DNA of 64,000 nt, taken from positions 218,516-282,515 of the forward strand of contig JXTB01000101.1 of assembly GCA_002914805.1 (NCBI GenBank), read 5' to 3'. Positions 46,071-58,436 of this stretch are shown in pieces. The notes under the pieces are model-generated. The model was not told where the DNA came from. It saw only the letters and a program-made list of their open reading frames with translations, and made no database searches. The first letter of the stretch is position 1. Each line of letters starts with the position of its first letter. This DNA is from Parasponia andersonii (lineage: Eukaryota; Streptophyta; Magnoliopsida; Rosales; Cannabaceae). The position numbers and the translations under genes are program-made.

Positions 46071-49069
46071 GGAGTTGTGGAAGTGGAAAAAAACGAAGAA
46101 GCTAAGCTAGTTAGTGGAGGAGACGAAAAGGGTCTGAAAGCAAACGAGAAATAGACTACAGAAAACAGAGGAAAACCCCATTAAAGCTAAGAAATAACGA
46201 AGGAAAAAAAATATATAATAAAAGGAGAGATACTAAAGTGGAGATGCCATTATAGCTTTTCACGACAAGCACATCCACGTTGCCTAGAATTTAGAAAAAT
46301 GCCATCATCATCCCCTTCCCTTTCAAATTTTCATTAACGACTCGATTCAAACGAGAATATATCTTTTGCTTGCACCGGACTTTATTAGGTAATAATCCTA
46401 CGGGATACCAGCAGTTCTCGGCCTATCTGCCTTTTATTATTAATTAATTATAATTTAAATAAGATTAAATTTATTAATTAAATTATTTAATAACAAATAA
46501 ATATATTATCACGGTGCTGGACATTACTGTAACATTGCTCTTGTTATATTATCACCAATTAAATGCATCATTATTTGTCTAATATTGTTATTTTTATTTT
46601 ATTAGTTCGTATTAATTAGACCAAAAACCAAACTTGTATAATAATAACAAATGTATTAACCACCGTTCTTTGGCTTTTTTCTTAAAATAAAAAATAAACT
46701 AGAGTAATGAGATAATGTAGTAGAGTATATATGTAAGAAAATAAAGTGTAAATAATGGTAAAGTAAAAGGCTACAAGGGGTATTTTTGGCACTCCTTTTA
46801 ATAGAGATTTAGTGCTAAAACTATTCATTTGGCTCAATTTGAAAAGTCGTGGTCGTGTTATAAACAGTGGACCAAAACTAAGATGTGGAGAAAAAATAAT
46901 AATAATAATTCTTGATAGTCTGATATGATATTTAAAAGTTTAAGACCAAATTAAGACGAAAACATATTTTAGCACCAAGTAAAAAAAAATGTTATTTTGA
47001 ACTAGAACTACGATTAATATCTTCTTCTTTCTGTGCATATCAGTGAATAATGTTCTCAGTATCCTGTTAATTCACCAAACTAAAGATTAGACAAAGAATC
47101 CGCCCAACCAAAATATAGATATTTCATTCTAGATATTTGTGGAATGAGAATTTGGATCGTTTCTAGAATAAGCTAAGCATATCTTCCTTTGTTTCCCAAT
47201 AGAATAAGCAGTATATCATCTTTTTTTAATCAAAATAATGCTTTCTTTTTTCTTGAAAAAAAATAAAAAGGGGTTTATATATTTTTTTTTTTAAAAAGTG
47301 AGGCTTCACTAATGACCACTATTTACTACAAAATTAAAGGAAAATAATATACACACACTCTACCAAAGTTTGAACCTCTAACTCTTCTAAACTCACACAC
47401 ACATCCCTCAAGCATTGAACATAAAATCATAGATTAAATTAGTTTTATAACACTTTAAAAGTGTGAAACCTTTAGTACTAGGAATAAATTTCTACAACCA
47501 TCATATCATTCTCCTTATAATAAAAGACGTGTCGTTTATAAATTATATTTAATACCACACATCGTTACATTTTAGAGGTCTAGAGTTGCTTAAAGTACAA
47601 AAAACAATAAGTAGATATAGTCTTATTAGATCGTCTAATTCAGTCACAAGAACATATGAAGTTCGTTGTTTCAAATTTTGTTGTCGTTTTCTCAAAGAGA
47701 AAAAAAAGGAAAGATTGTTGCCTTTTAATTCAAACGACATCATTTGTCTTCAAAAAGCTTACAGTGCCAAAGTATAAAACTACTTGTTGCATAATTTTGT
47801 TGGTGTGAGAGAGTGAAAGACGTCATTCCTTCCTTGTGTAGAATTTCTCGTGTCATTGGTAAAGATGCACGCATCTACTTTAAGGTCTAAGATTCCGCTG
47901 CGCCTTACATTTAAAAGTATAGTTGCCAACTTACCAAATGTGAATGAAAAACGACATGTCACTTTGCAAATTTGCTGCAGCCCTTTAAGTAACAACGACA
48001 TGTAGCTTGTAGTTTAGTCCAGAAAACCATACGACAGCGAAAGTTTGATGTCGTTTATACATATAACGACCTGTCGTTATGTCGTCTTAAAATTTTGTTG
48101 TCCTTTATGGCAGACCAGAAATGACATGAAGCTGCTCGCTCGACATATCAACAATACGTCCTTACGGCATGTGATACATCATGTCCACCCGTGTTCCACG
48201 AATAGCATACTGCAAAGTGCAAATCATCTCTCTTTTTCCTTTTTTTCCTTTTTTTTTTTCGGTCGTCGTCATCGTCTAGTTTTCACAATCATAACATAAA
48301 AATTGTTCTTTTTTTTCTCAGTTTTCACGACACTACTATTACCATGGACCAAAACTACGACCAAAAGGAAAATATAATTTAGGATAGCATAGTGTAAAAT
48401 TTGAAAAATTCACGTACCAAAATTTAACCAAAATCATAGTTCAACTTCAAATTTCGAACATTTCTAAAAGGGAGAGGAAAAAATTGTATTCGAGTAATTT
48501 TTTAGGACTGAGCATGGAATTAACCAAGATTTCTTCTAGAAATAAACCGGTTTCAATTTCAAACACAACAATTATAAACTTTGATAGCAAAATTTATGAA
48601 AGAATACTCTAACAAGTATCGCATGTTAATTTGACACACTGCAGCTTTAGTGCAGACTCCACAAACCACCCCCCCCCCCCCCCCCCTCTTTTTTGATTCT
48701 CAAAGATGGTGCTGATATCTGTAAAGACTATTGCCCTTCTTTTCAGCCCCAAATATAAAGAGATAATGACATATTGCTTAAATTATTTTGCCTTGTGTTT
48801 GAATGTACATTTGATAGCCATTGTGAGAATCATAACCTTGTGAATATAACTTAAAGAGGACACCATAATATATTTGGCTCTGGTAGAGCCAATCCGCGTG
48901 TAAAACTAGCAAATCTAAATTGATTAAAGGTTTCCCCCACATCAAAGAACCTGCTTTACCAATATACAAACCACTTACTGGTACAAAATCATAAAAGATG
49001 GTACATCTAGGACAACTACACAAGTAGGGAAAAAAAAGAGGTTCTCCACGGTTAAAAGAGAAAGCTGAC
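46071..49069. other. Intergenic: EF-hand gene upstream region and PHL-like gene 3' flank
   Basis: No gene is supported. The EF-hand gene promoter lies above 46071, with a weak minus-strand TATA-like run near 46205..46222. From about 47525 to 48130 there are repeated GTCGTTT/AACGAC motifs (ACGTGTCGTTT, AACGACATGTCG, AACGACCTGTCGTTATGTCG) that look like transposon debris. A long C run lies at 48670..48687. The part just below 49070 is probably the PHL-like 3' UTR. Confidence 0.4.
48670..48687 (+). repeat. Poly-C tract followed by T run
   Basis: An uninterrupted run of about 18 C follows CCACAAACCA and is followed by TCTTTTTT. It lies downstream of the PHL-like gene (poly-G on that gene's sense strand). 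Confidence 0.9.
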
Positions 49070-52000
49070 TCACCCAATATTGGTCATCCATTCTATTTCT
49101 TGCCTTAGGTTCCCCTCCAATGGCATGAGGTCTCCATTGCCAAATAAGGGTCTTGGTCTTTTCTTCAACATGGCAGCCTGTGAACTCATTCCCATTGGAG
49201 ATACAGGGCCTCCAGTTGCTGTCAAGCAGCCATCGACCACTGAGATGTTGCCAAGACGAGCCAGCATGCTGCTAGAGCCTTTGTTTTCTAGACCAACAGC
49301 AATGTCAGACAAGGTAGGAACTTTTATTGTTTCATTGGGAGCCATATCTTGACAGTCACCAGAAACCTTGATAGCTAGTTCAGAAAGCTCTGCCCTTGCA
49401 GCCTCAAGCCCGGCAGAGACAGCAGCTTGATCGTTCAGAGCTTTACATGCTTTCTCGAGTATAGACTGAAGGTATTTGCCTTGTGCTTCAATTCGAAGTT
49501 GAAGATGACGTTGCACCTGCACACGGTATAAACACAACAAAATGCTTCTTCAAATCATAAGAATGTGATTAGATTATGAAAAAAGAAGTGATTCTAGAGA
49601 GACAAATATGTCCCGCTTAAGATTGCAACAACATAAGCTACATGAAAACTTCTTTGGTTATTATGGTAACTCAGTCCAAATTTCCATAGAAAAGAAATTT
49701 ATTGAAGTCACCAAGTTGGAAAGAAAAAAATGATATCCTCAAAAAGGGCTATTGGCTTGTAGTTTAACTTTATATGATGCATGCATCCTTGTGGATGACC
49801 ACTCTGTTCAGTTCCCGAGGCTGGTCATGATGATGCAAAGACCTATGCTGGCTATGATAATGCAAAGACCTATTATCCGCAAATTATTAGCCAAACAAAG
49901 AAGACTAACCTCAAGTTGCTCATGAAGTCTTCGTTGGACCTCCATTTGTACTCGCAAAGCCTCAGTAACCTGGTAACCACTATTTAGAAGATGAAAATCA
50001 TCAATATAGGAAACAATTCGAAGTGATGAGCATTAATAGTGAGCATGGAACATATAACATACTCGTTTAAATCTTGTGCTATGACTCTTGACGTCGTTGA
50101 TGAAGATGAACCAGTGTCCTGACTTTCTGCGAGGCAAGAAGCTGTAATTCCAACTACACATTAATATTTTACTAATCAGTATTTCAAAAACCTCAACCCA
50201 TCCTCAGGAACGTTCATAAATACAATTACATTTATTAATTAAGCATTAAACTTCAGAAATCTCAAATACTGCAACAACTCAGAAGAAAATTTTCCCATTT
50301 TTACCAGTTGGTCTGGCAGATTCCGATTTGACTCCCTAAATAAACAAATAGAGTGGAACAATTCTTAAAAATTCAGGGTCAATACCATCCTTAGAGTTGT
50401 CAGCTGAATCCTTGCATGATTGCTTCCCCAATCTGTATTTCTGAAAGCACAATTCATCATTGAAAGAGGAATTCAAATTTCAATGATTGCCGTCTTAGAA
50501 ATCAATCTTTCGATGAGAAATTTGTGATGGTAAGAAGTTAAGAACAAACCTGAAGATGTGATTTCAAGTGATAAAGGGTAAGGCCTTTTACTCCCATCGT
50601 TCTCATTATAGTCTTAGGTGTTGCTTCTGCAATGTATATCAAGATGGATCCAAAAACCCCTATCAACAACTTACAACTCTATAATAAGAAATAAGCTGTA
50701 ATAAAACATATAAATGCTACGGACAACTGGATAGTGATAAATGTTACAAACAGGGTCCTGGATTTGTTCAACAGATACTTCTTGTTTTCTAGGCCCAAAC
50801 TAACAAAAATTCAAGCTTCCATGGTCTAAAAGTAATTAACAACAGAAGCGTACCAACCTTTTTACTCTAGACTGGGGTTAGGGAAAAACCTCAGTTATCA
50901 CATTTGGACCAGAAAAGTTTGTTTTAAGTCAGACTTCCAGTTTACTAAATGATAGTCTTAATGCACTATAAATACTGCTCTCATGTTCAACTATTCAAAT
51001 CACTCAACTATGGCACTCGATGTTATGAATCCTTAGTTGTTTAGTGTTTGAAACATAACTGGACTGAGGCCACTTATCATTTTATTAAAGGATATGAAAC
51101 GTTTAGTGTCTACCAGTATAAATTTAAGTGAGCAAGTGATTAACTATCAACATTGTAAACACGTTGAAATTTTACTTTTTCAGCATTTTGTGCCAACCCA
51201 TTTAAGGACATCTCGCACGCAATTAGGAGAAAACCATTATAGATTTGTGAGTCCTGGAAACTGACTAAAGGATTAGTTATGTATGTTATTTTGATGAGGA
51301 AAAACATAAAAGTTACAGTGATGAAGCTTATTAAACTTATAATAAACAAAATAAATATATAATAAAAAAAAGAGTCCTGAATAATGCTTTCTTCATATCA
51401 TTTCAACATGAGGATTACAAATTACACTAATGTTCTACAGACCTCAAATGTAACAGGATCCCTGTTGACTCTCAAGCAAGCACGACAAGCTTAAGGGGCT
51501 AGCAACCACTAAACTAAATGGTAAACCTTCCAAGACAGAGCCAAAGACAGTACAACAGTTGCTGTTAGTCGTGTACAATCAAAATCATAGATACCAAAAT
51601 CATTAAACAGGTCACTGAACTAAGGCTACGCTTACTAATCCATGGCGCGGGTAATCGGAAAAGAAATAAGAGAAGTATTTTCATTTCTAATTCATTCATG
51701 TGTTACTTATACAATTAGGAAACAATTTTTTGTGGGTCCTGTATAATTAGTGTAATTGGAAAAGAAGAACACAATCATTGATCCGTCTTATTTCTTCTTC
51801 TATGTGTTTCTTTCCAAAACCTTATTATCATTAGGGATTATTAAACGTGCCCCAAATGGTTTCAACAAATAGTCATTTTGGAACTATACAATCTGGATAA
51901 CACCATGTAATAGACAGGAAATATAAAGAAAAAACATCGTTATCAAAGGAATAAAAATCAGAATTGATCAAAAGGATGGGGTTATAACTAGTTAGAACAA

Positions 52001-52677
52001 TCAACATCGAACAACCCCAATATGTGAAGCAGCTTTATTATGTAATAGCACTTTATAATCATTAAAGCAGTGATAACAAGTAGTGGAGGGTAATAAAAGT
52101 CAACACCATAAACATTAATTATATAGCCTCCCCAATAAAAAAGGATAAGAACACTGTCAAATCACTCAAAGCCACAACTTCAAAAACATTCACACTAATT
52201 GCCAGTCATAAAAGCAAATAACGTTTTTTTTTAATTTAAAAAAAAAAAAAGGAGACCATTGAATTCAAGCATGACTTCATAACATCGCAAGCAATCAATT
52301 AACCTCATTGTGGCACTAAAAAGTAAAATTTGAAAAATGCAAACAAAACCCAATTACAAAAACGTCATTAAGAACAACATAAAACCCAAAAGAACCACTA
52401 CTTAGACCATCCAAAAGGGATTAAACAATCAAAGCAAAGCTCCAAAATGGTGAACAGAGTAAAGAAATGAATACGCACTATCGGGTCCACCGAGCTGGGT
52501 CACAGCGTCCACGAATCTCTCATGGAGCTCCGCCGTCCACCGGAGCCGGGGCTTCGGATCCGTAGTTAGAACCAAGCAAGCATCACCAGGCAAGTTGGTT
52601 CCATCGAGAGATCCCTGGAAATCTCCATGCCCACCGACGACACCATCCAAAGGCAGAGAATGAATCGCCGAGTACAT
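49070..52677 (-). CDS. MYB-CC (GARP) transcription factor, PHL2/PHL3 type
   Basis: Exons are complement of 52479..52677, 50550..50626, 50386..50440, 50063..50141, 49910..49979 and 49070..49516, 927 nt in total, 308 residues, with all phases consistent. The N-terminus MYSAIHSLPLDG and the segment LDGTNLPGDACLVL are hallmarks of PHL2/PHL3 (UNE16). The MYB/GARP DNA-binding domain covers about residues 42-96 (PRLRWTAELHERFVDAV to SHLQKYR). The MYB-CC coiled coil with LHEQLE lies at about 145-190. In Arabidopsis these nuclear factors act with PHR1 in phosphate-starvation gene expression through P1BS sites (family knowledge). The stop TGA sits inside a strong donor-like GG/GTGAGT, so an alternative C-terminus is conceivable. 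PHL2 versus PHL3 orthology is unresolved. Confidence 0.92.
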
Positions 52678-52985
52678 TCTCTAGCTTACCCTGAAAAAAC
52701 CCACAAAAGAATTTTCAACCGAAAAGAGAAAACCAGACCCAGTAGAGCTCGAGAGACCCCGTTGCGGAAAATGTGTATATCTTGGTTCGGGTCCGGAGCC
52801 CCGGAAAGTAGAGAGAAGAAGAAGATGATATATCAGTGGGTTTTAGCGAAATGGGTTTGCTTGTGAGAGAGAAAACTAATCAAATAAGGCATGCAGAGCC
52901 TTAGACAGCGATGTCTTGTTCTGTCTCTGTCTCGCTTTCTCTCTCTAACTCTCTCTCTCTTCCAATATTTTTCTCTCTATGACTC
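52678..52985 (-). promoter_or_regulatory. GA-rich 5' leader/promoter of the PHL-like gene
   Basis: CT-rich runs on the plus strand (CTCTCTCTAACTCTCTCTC, about 52938..52976) read as (GA)n on the gene strand. That is common in plant leaders and is a potential GAGA-binding (BPC) site. Confidence 0.5.
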
Positions 52986-54605
52986 TGAAGAGTCTGAGAA
53001 AAAGCCTAATGAAACGAGGCAAAGCTGTACCCTTTAGTTGGCATGTGATTGTTTTTGTGTTCTTCTGTTTTCACAATTTGTTTATTATTTGTTAAATCTT
53101 TTATTAGTAGTGTTTTAGATCTTTTATTAAGCATGGGAAATTCGATTTTTTAAAAAAACGTTTATAATAAGGTAAGATAGTTGTGTTCCTATGTCAATAA
53201 TATCTTTCTTTAGAAATACTTGAATCTCAAATTTCCTTTTTTAGATACACAACCTTTACTCTTTTTTCATTAGCTATCATTAAAAAACATGACTTTATTA
53301 ATTTGTTCCCTTTTACCAAAAGTAAAGAAGTATTACAGTGAACACACTATGCCTTTTTTTTTTTTTTTTTTAAAAAGATGGGTTACAATTTTTATGCATC
53401 TCTATCTTTAACTTTATTTCTTAAGGGAAGAGTAGAGATATTTTATTTGTTTGTTATAAAAGGCCATCTAGAATGGCTACTAGGCCTTTGAAAGCTAATA
53501 ATGTCTTTTTACCAAAAAAAAAAAAAAAGCTAGTAATGTTCATATGTCACTAACTATTAGCTACTAAGATTAAATAGGATCTGGGGAAAAAAAAGTTTAT
53601 TAGCTGAAGTATCCATTTAAGAAAAACAAACGTATTAGTAGGGTAGGGTTATAATCAACCTCCACAATTTTAGGAAACTACTAAAATCAAGGGACTAGAC
53701 ATAAGACAACTTGAACTAAAAAAATTACTTGTTTTTCTCATGGGAAGAAGAGTAGAATAACTATTAGTATTTTTTATTTTTTATTTTGAAATAGATAGAA
53801 GGTGATATAACTATTTTTAGAAAGTAAAGTGAAACAGCTATTAATTGTTTATATTGATTAAAACTGTTTTTTTTTGTTTTCACCACTAGAGAAATAACTA
53901 AGGTGAGTAGAGAGGCAAATTGGATGGATAAGGGAGACAAAGCCAGTCCAAATGAATAGGACTTAGAAGGCCAGAAATACCAAAGGATAGCCACTTTTGG
54001 ACCCCTCCACAAACTTGTCCTAGTGGTTACTATTCATTTGGGAGAAAATTTTGAAAAAAAAAAGCCCAAATGCAAATGGAAAAAAAAAAATGGCTAAAGA
54101 GAAGGAAATTTTTGTTGAAACAAGCTGACAATGAACTTTCAGACAAGGACATCTTCCAGATTTCCAATTATAGTGGGGAAATTTTCAGTGGGTATTGCTT
54201 GTATTGTTCCACATTACTATCTCTTTTCCTCTTTTCAAATCCTTAGACTGCAATTCGTGCAGCATTGTAAGGACACTGATTTTACATTCCTTTTTCTTGC
54301 TGCAACTCTGGTATTACATTTAATGCAACTTTACAGAAAAGCTTTTTGCATTTAATATGCAACTAGAATGGGAAAAAGGGGAAAAAAAAAGAGAAAGAGA
54401 GAGAAGGAGGAAAGAGAACTCTTTCTTTTTGTGTTTTCTTTTTATTTCTTGTATTTTTGGTTTTCTGGCCAGGTTCTATTTTCATTCATGTGACTGACAA
54501 AATTAATTTCAAATGCTGACCATATCACTCAATATGAAAGTGCTAAAAGCCTAGCTACCACACATTGTTAGATGGTAACATGGGGCTGCCCACGAGTGGT
54601 ATAGT

Positions 54606-54609
<4 letters not shown>

Positions 54610-54642
<33 letters not shown>

Positions 54643-54655
54643 GTATTAGTATTAT
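54610..54655 (+). repeat. (ATT)n microsatellite
   Basis: About 12 TAT/TTA triplets with a few TAG-containing units at the right end. Confidence 0.95.
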
Positions 54656-56121
54656 TTATGTGGTCCATTATTGTAAGATATGTGTATTTGATAATTGGAA
54701 AAAAAAAAAAAGTTTCCACACTTGTTAGGAGGGACAAGACAGCTAATACAAATGCAACCCATAATTTTATTACCTAAATAGAAGTGACATTTTAGGCATT
54801 ATTGAGATCCTATTGCTTTTGCAATTGGGAGCAGCTTAATATTTTTATGAGTCAAGGATTGAGAAAGTAAGCTAATAAACAATGTGATTTGGAATCAGGT
54901 ATTTGTCATTTGTTTGTGGATTTGAACTTATTCTGATATTTTTACCACCTTTGATTTTATAATTTATTTAACAAGATATATTTTGGTTGGGTTTCATATG
55001 GACCATTGTTTGTGATCCCTGCCTAACAAGTCACCAAAAACCCTTAATATCAATGGTAGAAAAATCATATGGTATTTGACAATTGTATCACATTATCTGT
55101 AAGAGTTAGACCTCATGCATATGTACCCTTCAATGATACTTATATTTAGCTTTTCAATTTTTCTGTTAGTCGCTAATCTTTTGTTTAAATATAAAGTTGG
55201 ATCTTTTTAAATTATAGCTAATTCCCCTGTATAGATTTTTGTTTTTACTTTATAAGTAGGTACTTTGATTTGAATTATTGGATATTAATCTGATAGCTAT
55301 AATAATATTAGTAATTTTACTAAAAATTTAATGTAATTAATACATATATAAATATAAAAAGTTACTTAAAACATAAAAAATAGGTTACTTGATGAGTTAG
55401 TCAGTTTTTCTTTATTTTTATTATTTAAAGTCCAGGAATATTTAATAATTAATCCTATTTAAAGTTTTTAAAAATGAAAATTAGTTAACGCACAAAGTTT
55501 AAGCTAATTCATGTATAAAGATTTTTTTAATACAAATTTTCTTTCAATATAGTTCTTTATGTATATTCTTCTTGGTTCATTTCGTTAAATTAATTATGAA
55601 GAAAAATAAAATTAATGGTCCTTTTTTTAAAATTGGTTATTCTCATTTAAGGTTTAAAAAATAGGAAATTAATTAAAATGTGTTCAAATTTTAAGCTTTT
55701 CACAATTTATATATACCAAATGAAGTGAAGTTTTATATATACTGAATGAAGAGCCAACTTGACGTATAAATTTTTTTTAACAGATTTTCTTTTAGTGTAG
55801 TTCCTTTACTTATCATAATTTTTTTTTAAAAGAAAAAAGTATTCTAAATATAAAAATTATGCTACTTTAGAATTTATCTTTTATCAATGAAAAAGAAATT
55901 TGATGAAATATTGAATTTATAATGATACATATAGTTTCAAATTAAAAGTAATTAAAAATAGTTACACTTTAAAGTTCAAATTCTAAAAGAAAATAAATAA
56001 AAATATAATTAGTAATTAATAAATTGAATCACATAACTTGTTACTGTGTGTTATTTTCTAAATTAGTCAAACTTACTCGATCATAGAATAAAAACAAAAA
56101 ATATCCATTGAAAACTCACTC

Positions 56122-56123
<2 letters not shown>

Positions 56124-56166
<43 letters not shown>
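56124..56166. repeat. (AT)n microsatellite
   Basis: About 21 perfect AT dinucleotides, the longest such run in the window. Confidence 0.95.
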
Positions 56167-56168
<2 letters not shown>

Positions 56169-58436
56169 TTTGTAAGACAAATTCAACACTTATTTAATAA
56201 AAAAATCTAACACTTATTTAATAAAAAAAATTTAACACTTTTAAATTTGTAAGGGAAAGGATTTTTTTTTTCCTGGGATCATGTAAGGTAAAGTAATTGT
56301 TGACATATCATTTATAAGTACATTTATATTCATAGGATGAGACAGCACCAAGATAAGATTTTAATCAATTTGGGGCTACCGAAAAGGGATAAATAGGATT
56401 AAGATTCTTCATAACTACATAATTTAAAATTTGATTATTATAATGAGTTGCCAAGACTACATGCTGTCTATTTTTGTATTTAAAATTGAGTTTGAAAAAG
56501 ACATGAGAGGAATAAAAAATTCCAATCTTAGAAAGTAATTTCATGTACGCATATTCCAATGTTTATTTACATTAAACTTAGCTTTTTCTTTAGGTATACC
56601 CAACTACATAAAATAGAAGTACGACATTAAACATTTAGCAAAGTAGTTGAAATCAAAGTATCATACATATTATATTCAATTAATATATACAATTATTATA
56701 ACATAGAAAATTTACGTTGTGTAATAGTTTTATTTAAACGACTTGCTTAATGTTTGATAATATGTATAATGTTCGTTTTAAAGGCCCCTCCAACTAGTAC
56801 CAGTTTGTGCACATATTGTTGTTGTCGAGGATATGACCTTAGTAATTGGAAGTTGGAAGTTGCTCTCTCTCCCTTTTTTTTTTCCCCGAAGGAAAAATAA
56901 GGAAAAATGGATGCTTGTGAGAGATTTTTGGTCCCATATTAAGCTCGGGTCAAGTCAACCCACCCAAGCCAATGGTACTCAGGACCACTGCCAGTCAAAT
57001 CCCAAACCCAGCCCACCACCTTAGTGCACACCATTTTTCAATTCTGAACCGAGAAGATAAAGAGGATAAAAAATTATCAGCAAAGCTTAAATAAGAATAC
57101 GAGAAATAAAGAAGTGACCATGATCCTTCTTTACTTGACATGTTTTAATCATGAATTTATGGATATATTTGGCGTACAGTTAAATAAATTAGGAAGAAGA
57201 CGCCTTTCAAATAAGATACTAGAAAATCAAGTTAACATTTTAAGATAAAATTATATAATGACATTGTCGAAACTAACTAATATTCTGTGATTGAATATAT
57301 GATCTTTGAAAGCCAAACATTTGGCATATTGAATTAGCTTTCCTTCTTTTTTTTTTTTTTGGTTTTTCCGTTTTAATGAAAAGATAAATATAATCTCATT
57401 CATCAACGGGTACAACAATTCTAATACAAAGATGATAATTGATAAGAGCACACAATCAACCAAATTATTTTTTACCTAAGGAGGAATAATTGTGCACGAA
57501 ACACAAATGATATGTACATAAATTAATCCATAAAGATATATTAGACTACATAAGAGACATATCTTTAGCTCGTTTAAATGGTCAACATCCATAATCAAGG
57601 TTCGTTCTTTCGATTGATATAATAATAATTATTCTGCAAAAAATGATCAAACGTATAAAATCTCCCTAATTTAGATTTTAGAAAGCTTAAAATCTAGACG
57701 AATACTATAAAAATTGATACAAAAGGGAACAAAACTCAACAAATTTGAAATTAGGTGGGATAAAAGAAAAAAGTCATAGTTTTAGATCTAAGGTAAATAT
57801 GCCTTCACTTTCATACAGAAGTCTTATTAAAATAACTAACAACAAAAGGAACAGAAAACGTGATGTAGGAAGCCAATTTGGACTGACAGGAAGCTTTGGA
57901 AGGACGATGGGCTTTGGAGGATGATGAGCTCGAACCTTCAGCAAAGAGAATTCACTGATAATCTAGAAACAAAATTCTGTCAAAAGTCCAAGTCTCTTAA
58001 ACCAATTCAAGAGAATTAATTTTGTATGATGTAATTGTTGCTTGGTTCCAAAACGATGTGTTTTGATCCAACAACTTGAAGGAAAATAAAATTAAAGAAA
58101 ATGACTACAAATCTGCCAACAAAAGATAATATAATAATATGACTTAACTAAGCAATAAAAACTTTATTGGAAAAGGACCTATCTTTTTAGCTTGGAGTTT
58201 ATGATAAGTACCTGTAGGATATCTATGTTTGTTGAGGTGAATCATGACCAGGTTATCCTCCTTAAATAGCTTATCTCGTCGATGTTTGCTTCTTAGAGCT
58301 TCTGCTTAACTTCGCGATGAACCTGGTAGACTTGTTCAGCGGTTACATTTTTGGATTTGAGCACCACAATCAAATCAACAATAGAGTTTGGCGCTTTGGT
58401 ATAGACAACAACAAAAGGAGTTCATCCGGTAGATCT

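Larger units (their letters stand above)
52986..58094. other. AT-rich intergenic DNA
   Basis: No gene, RNA or full transposon was recognised. It contains homopolymer A/T runs, a (TTA)n microsatellite at 54610..54655 and a long (AT)n at about 56124..56166. The lower end of the minus-strand gypsy element near 58 kb, including any LTR, could not be located. Confidence 0.45.

Noticed and set aside
47525-48130. Complete CACTA or other DNA transposon based on GTCGTTT/AACGAC motifs
   Set aside because: The motifs recur, but I could not find paired termini, a target duplication or a transposase.
56833-57024. 63-codon ORF as a small gene
   Set aside because: Low-complexity ends, no homology recognised and no gene context.
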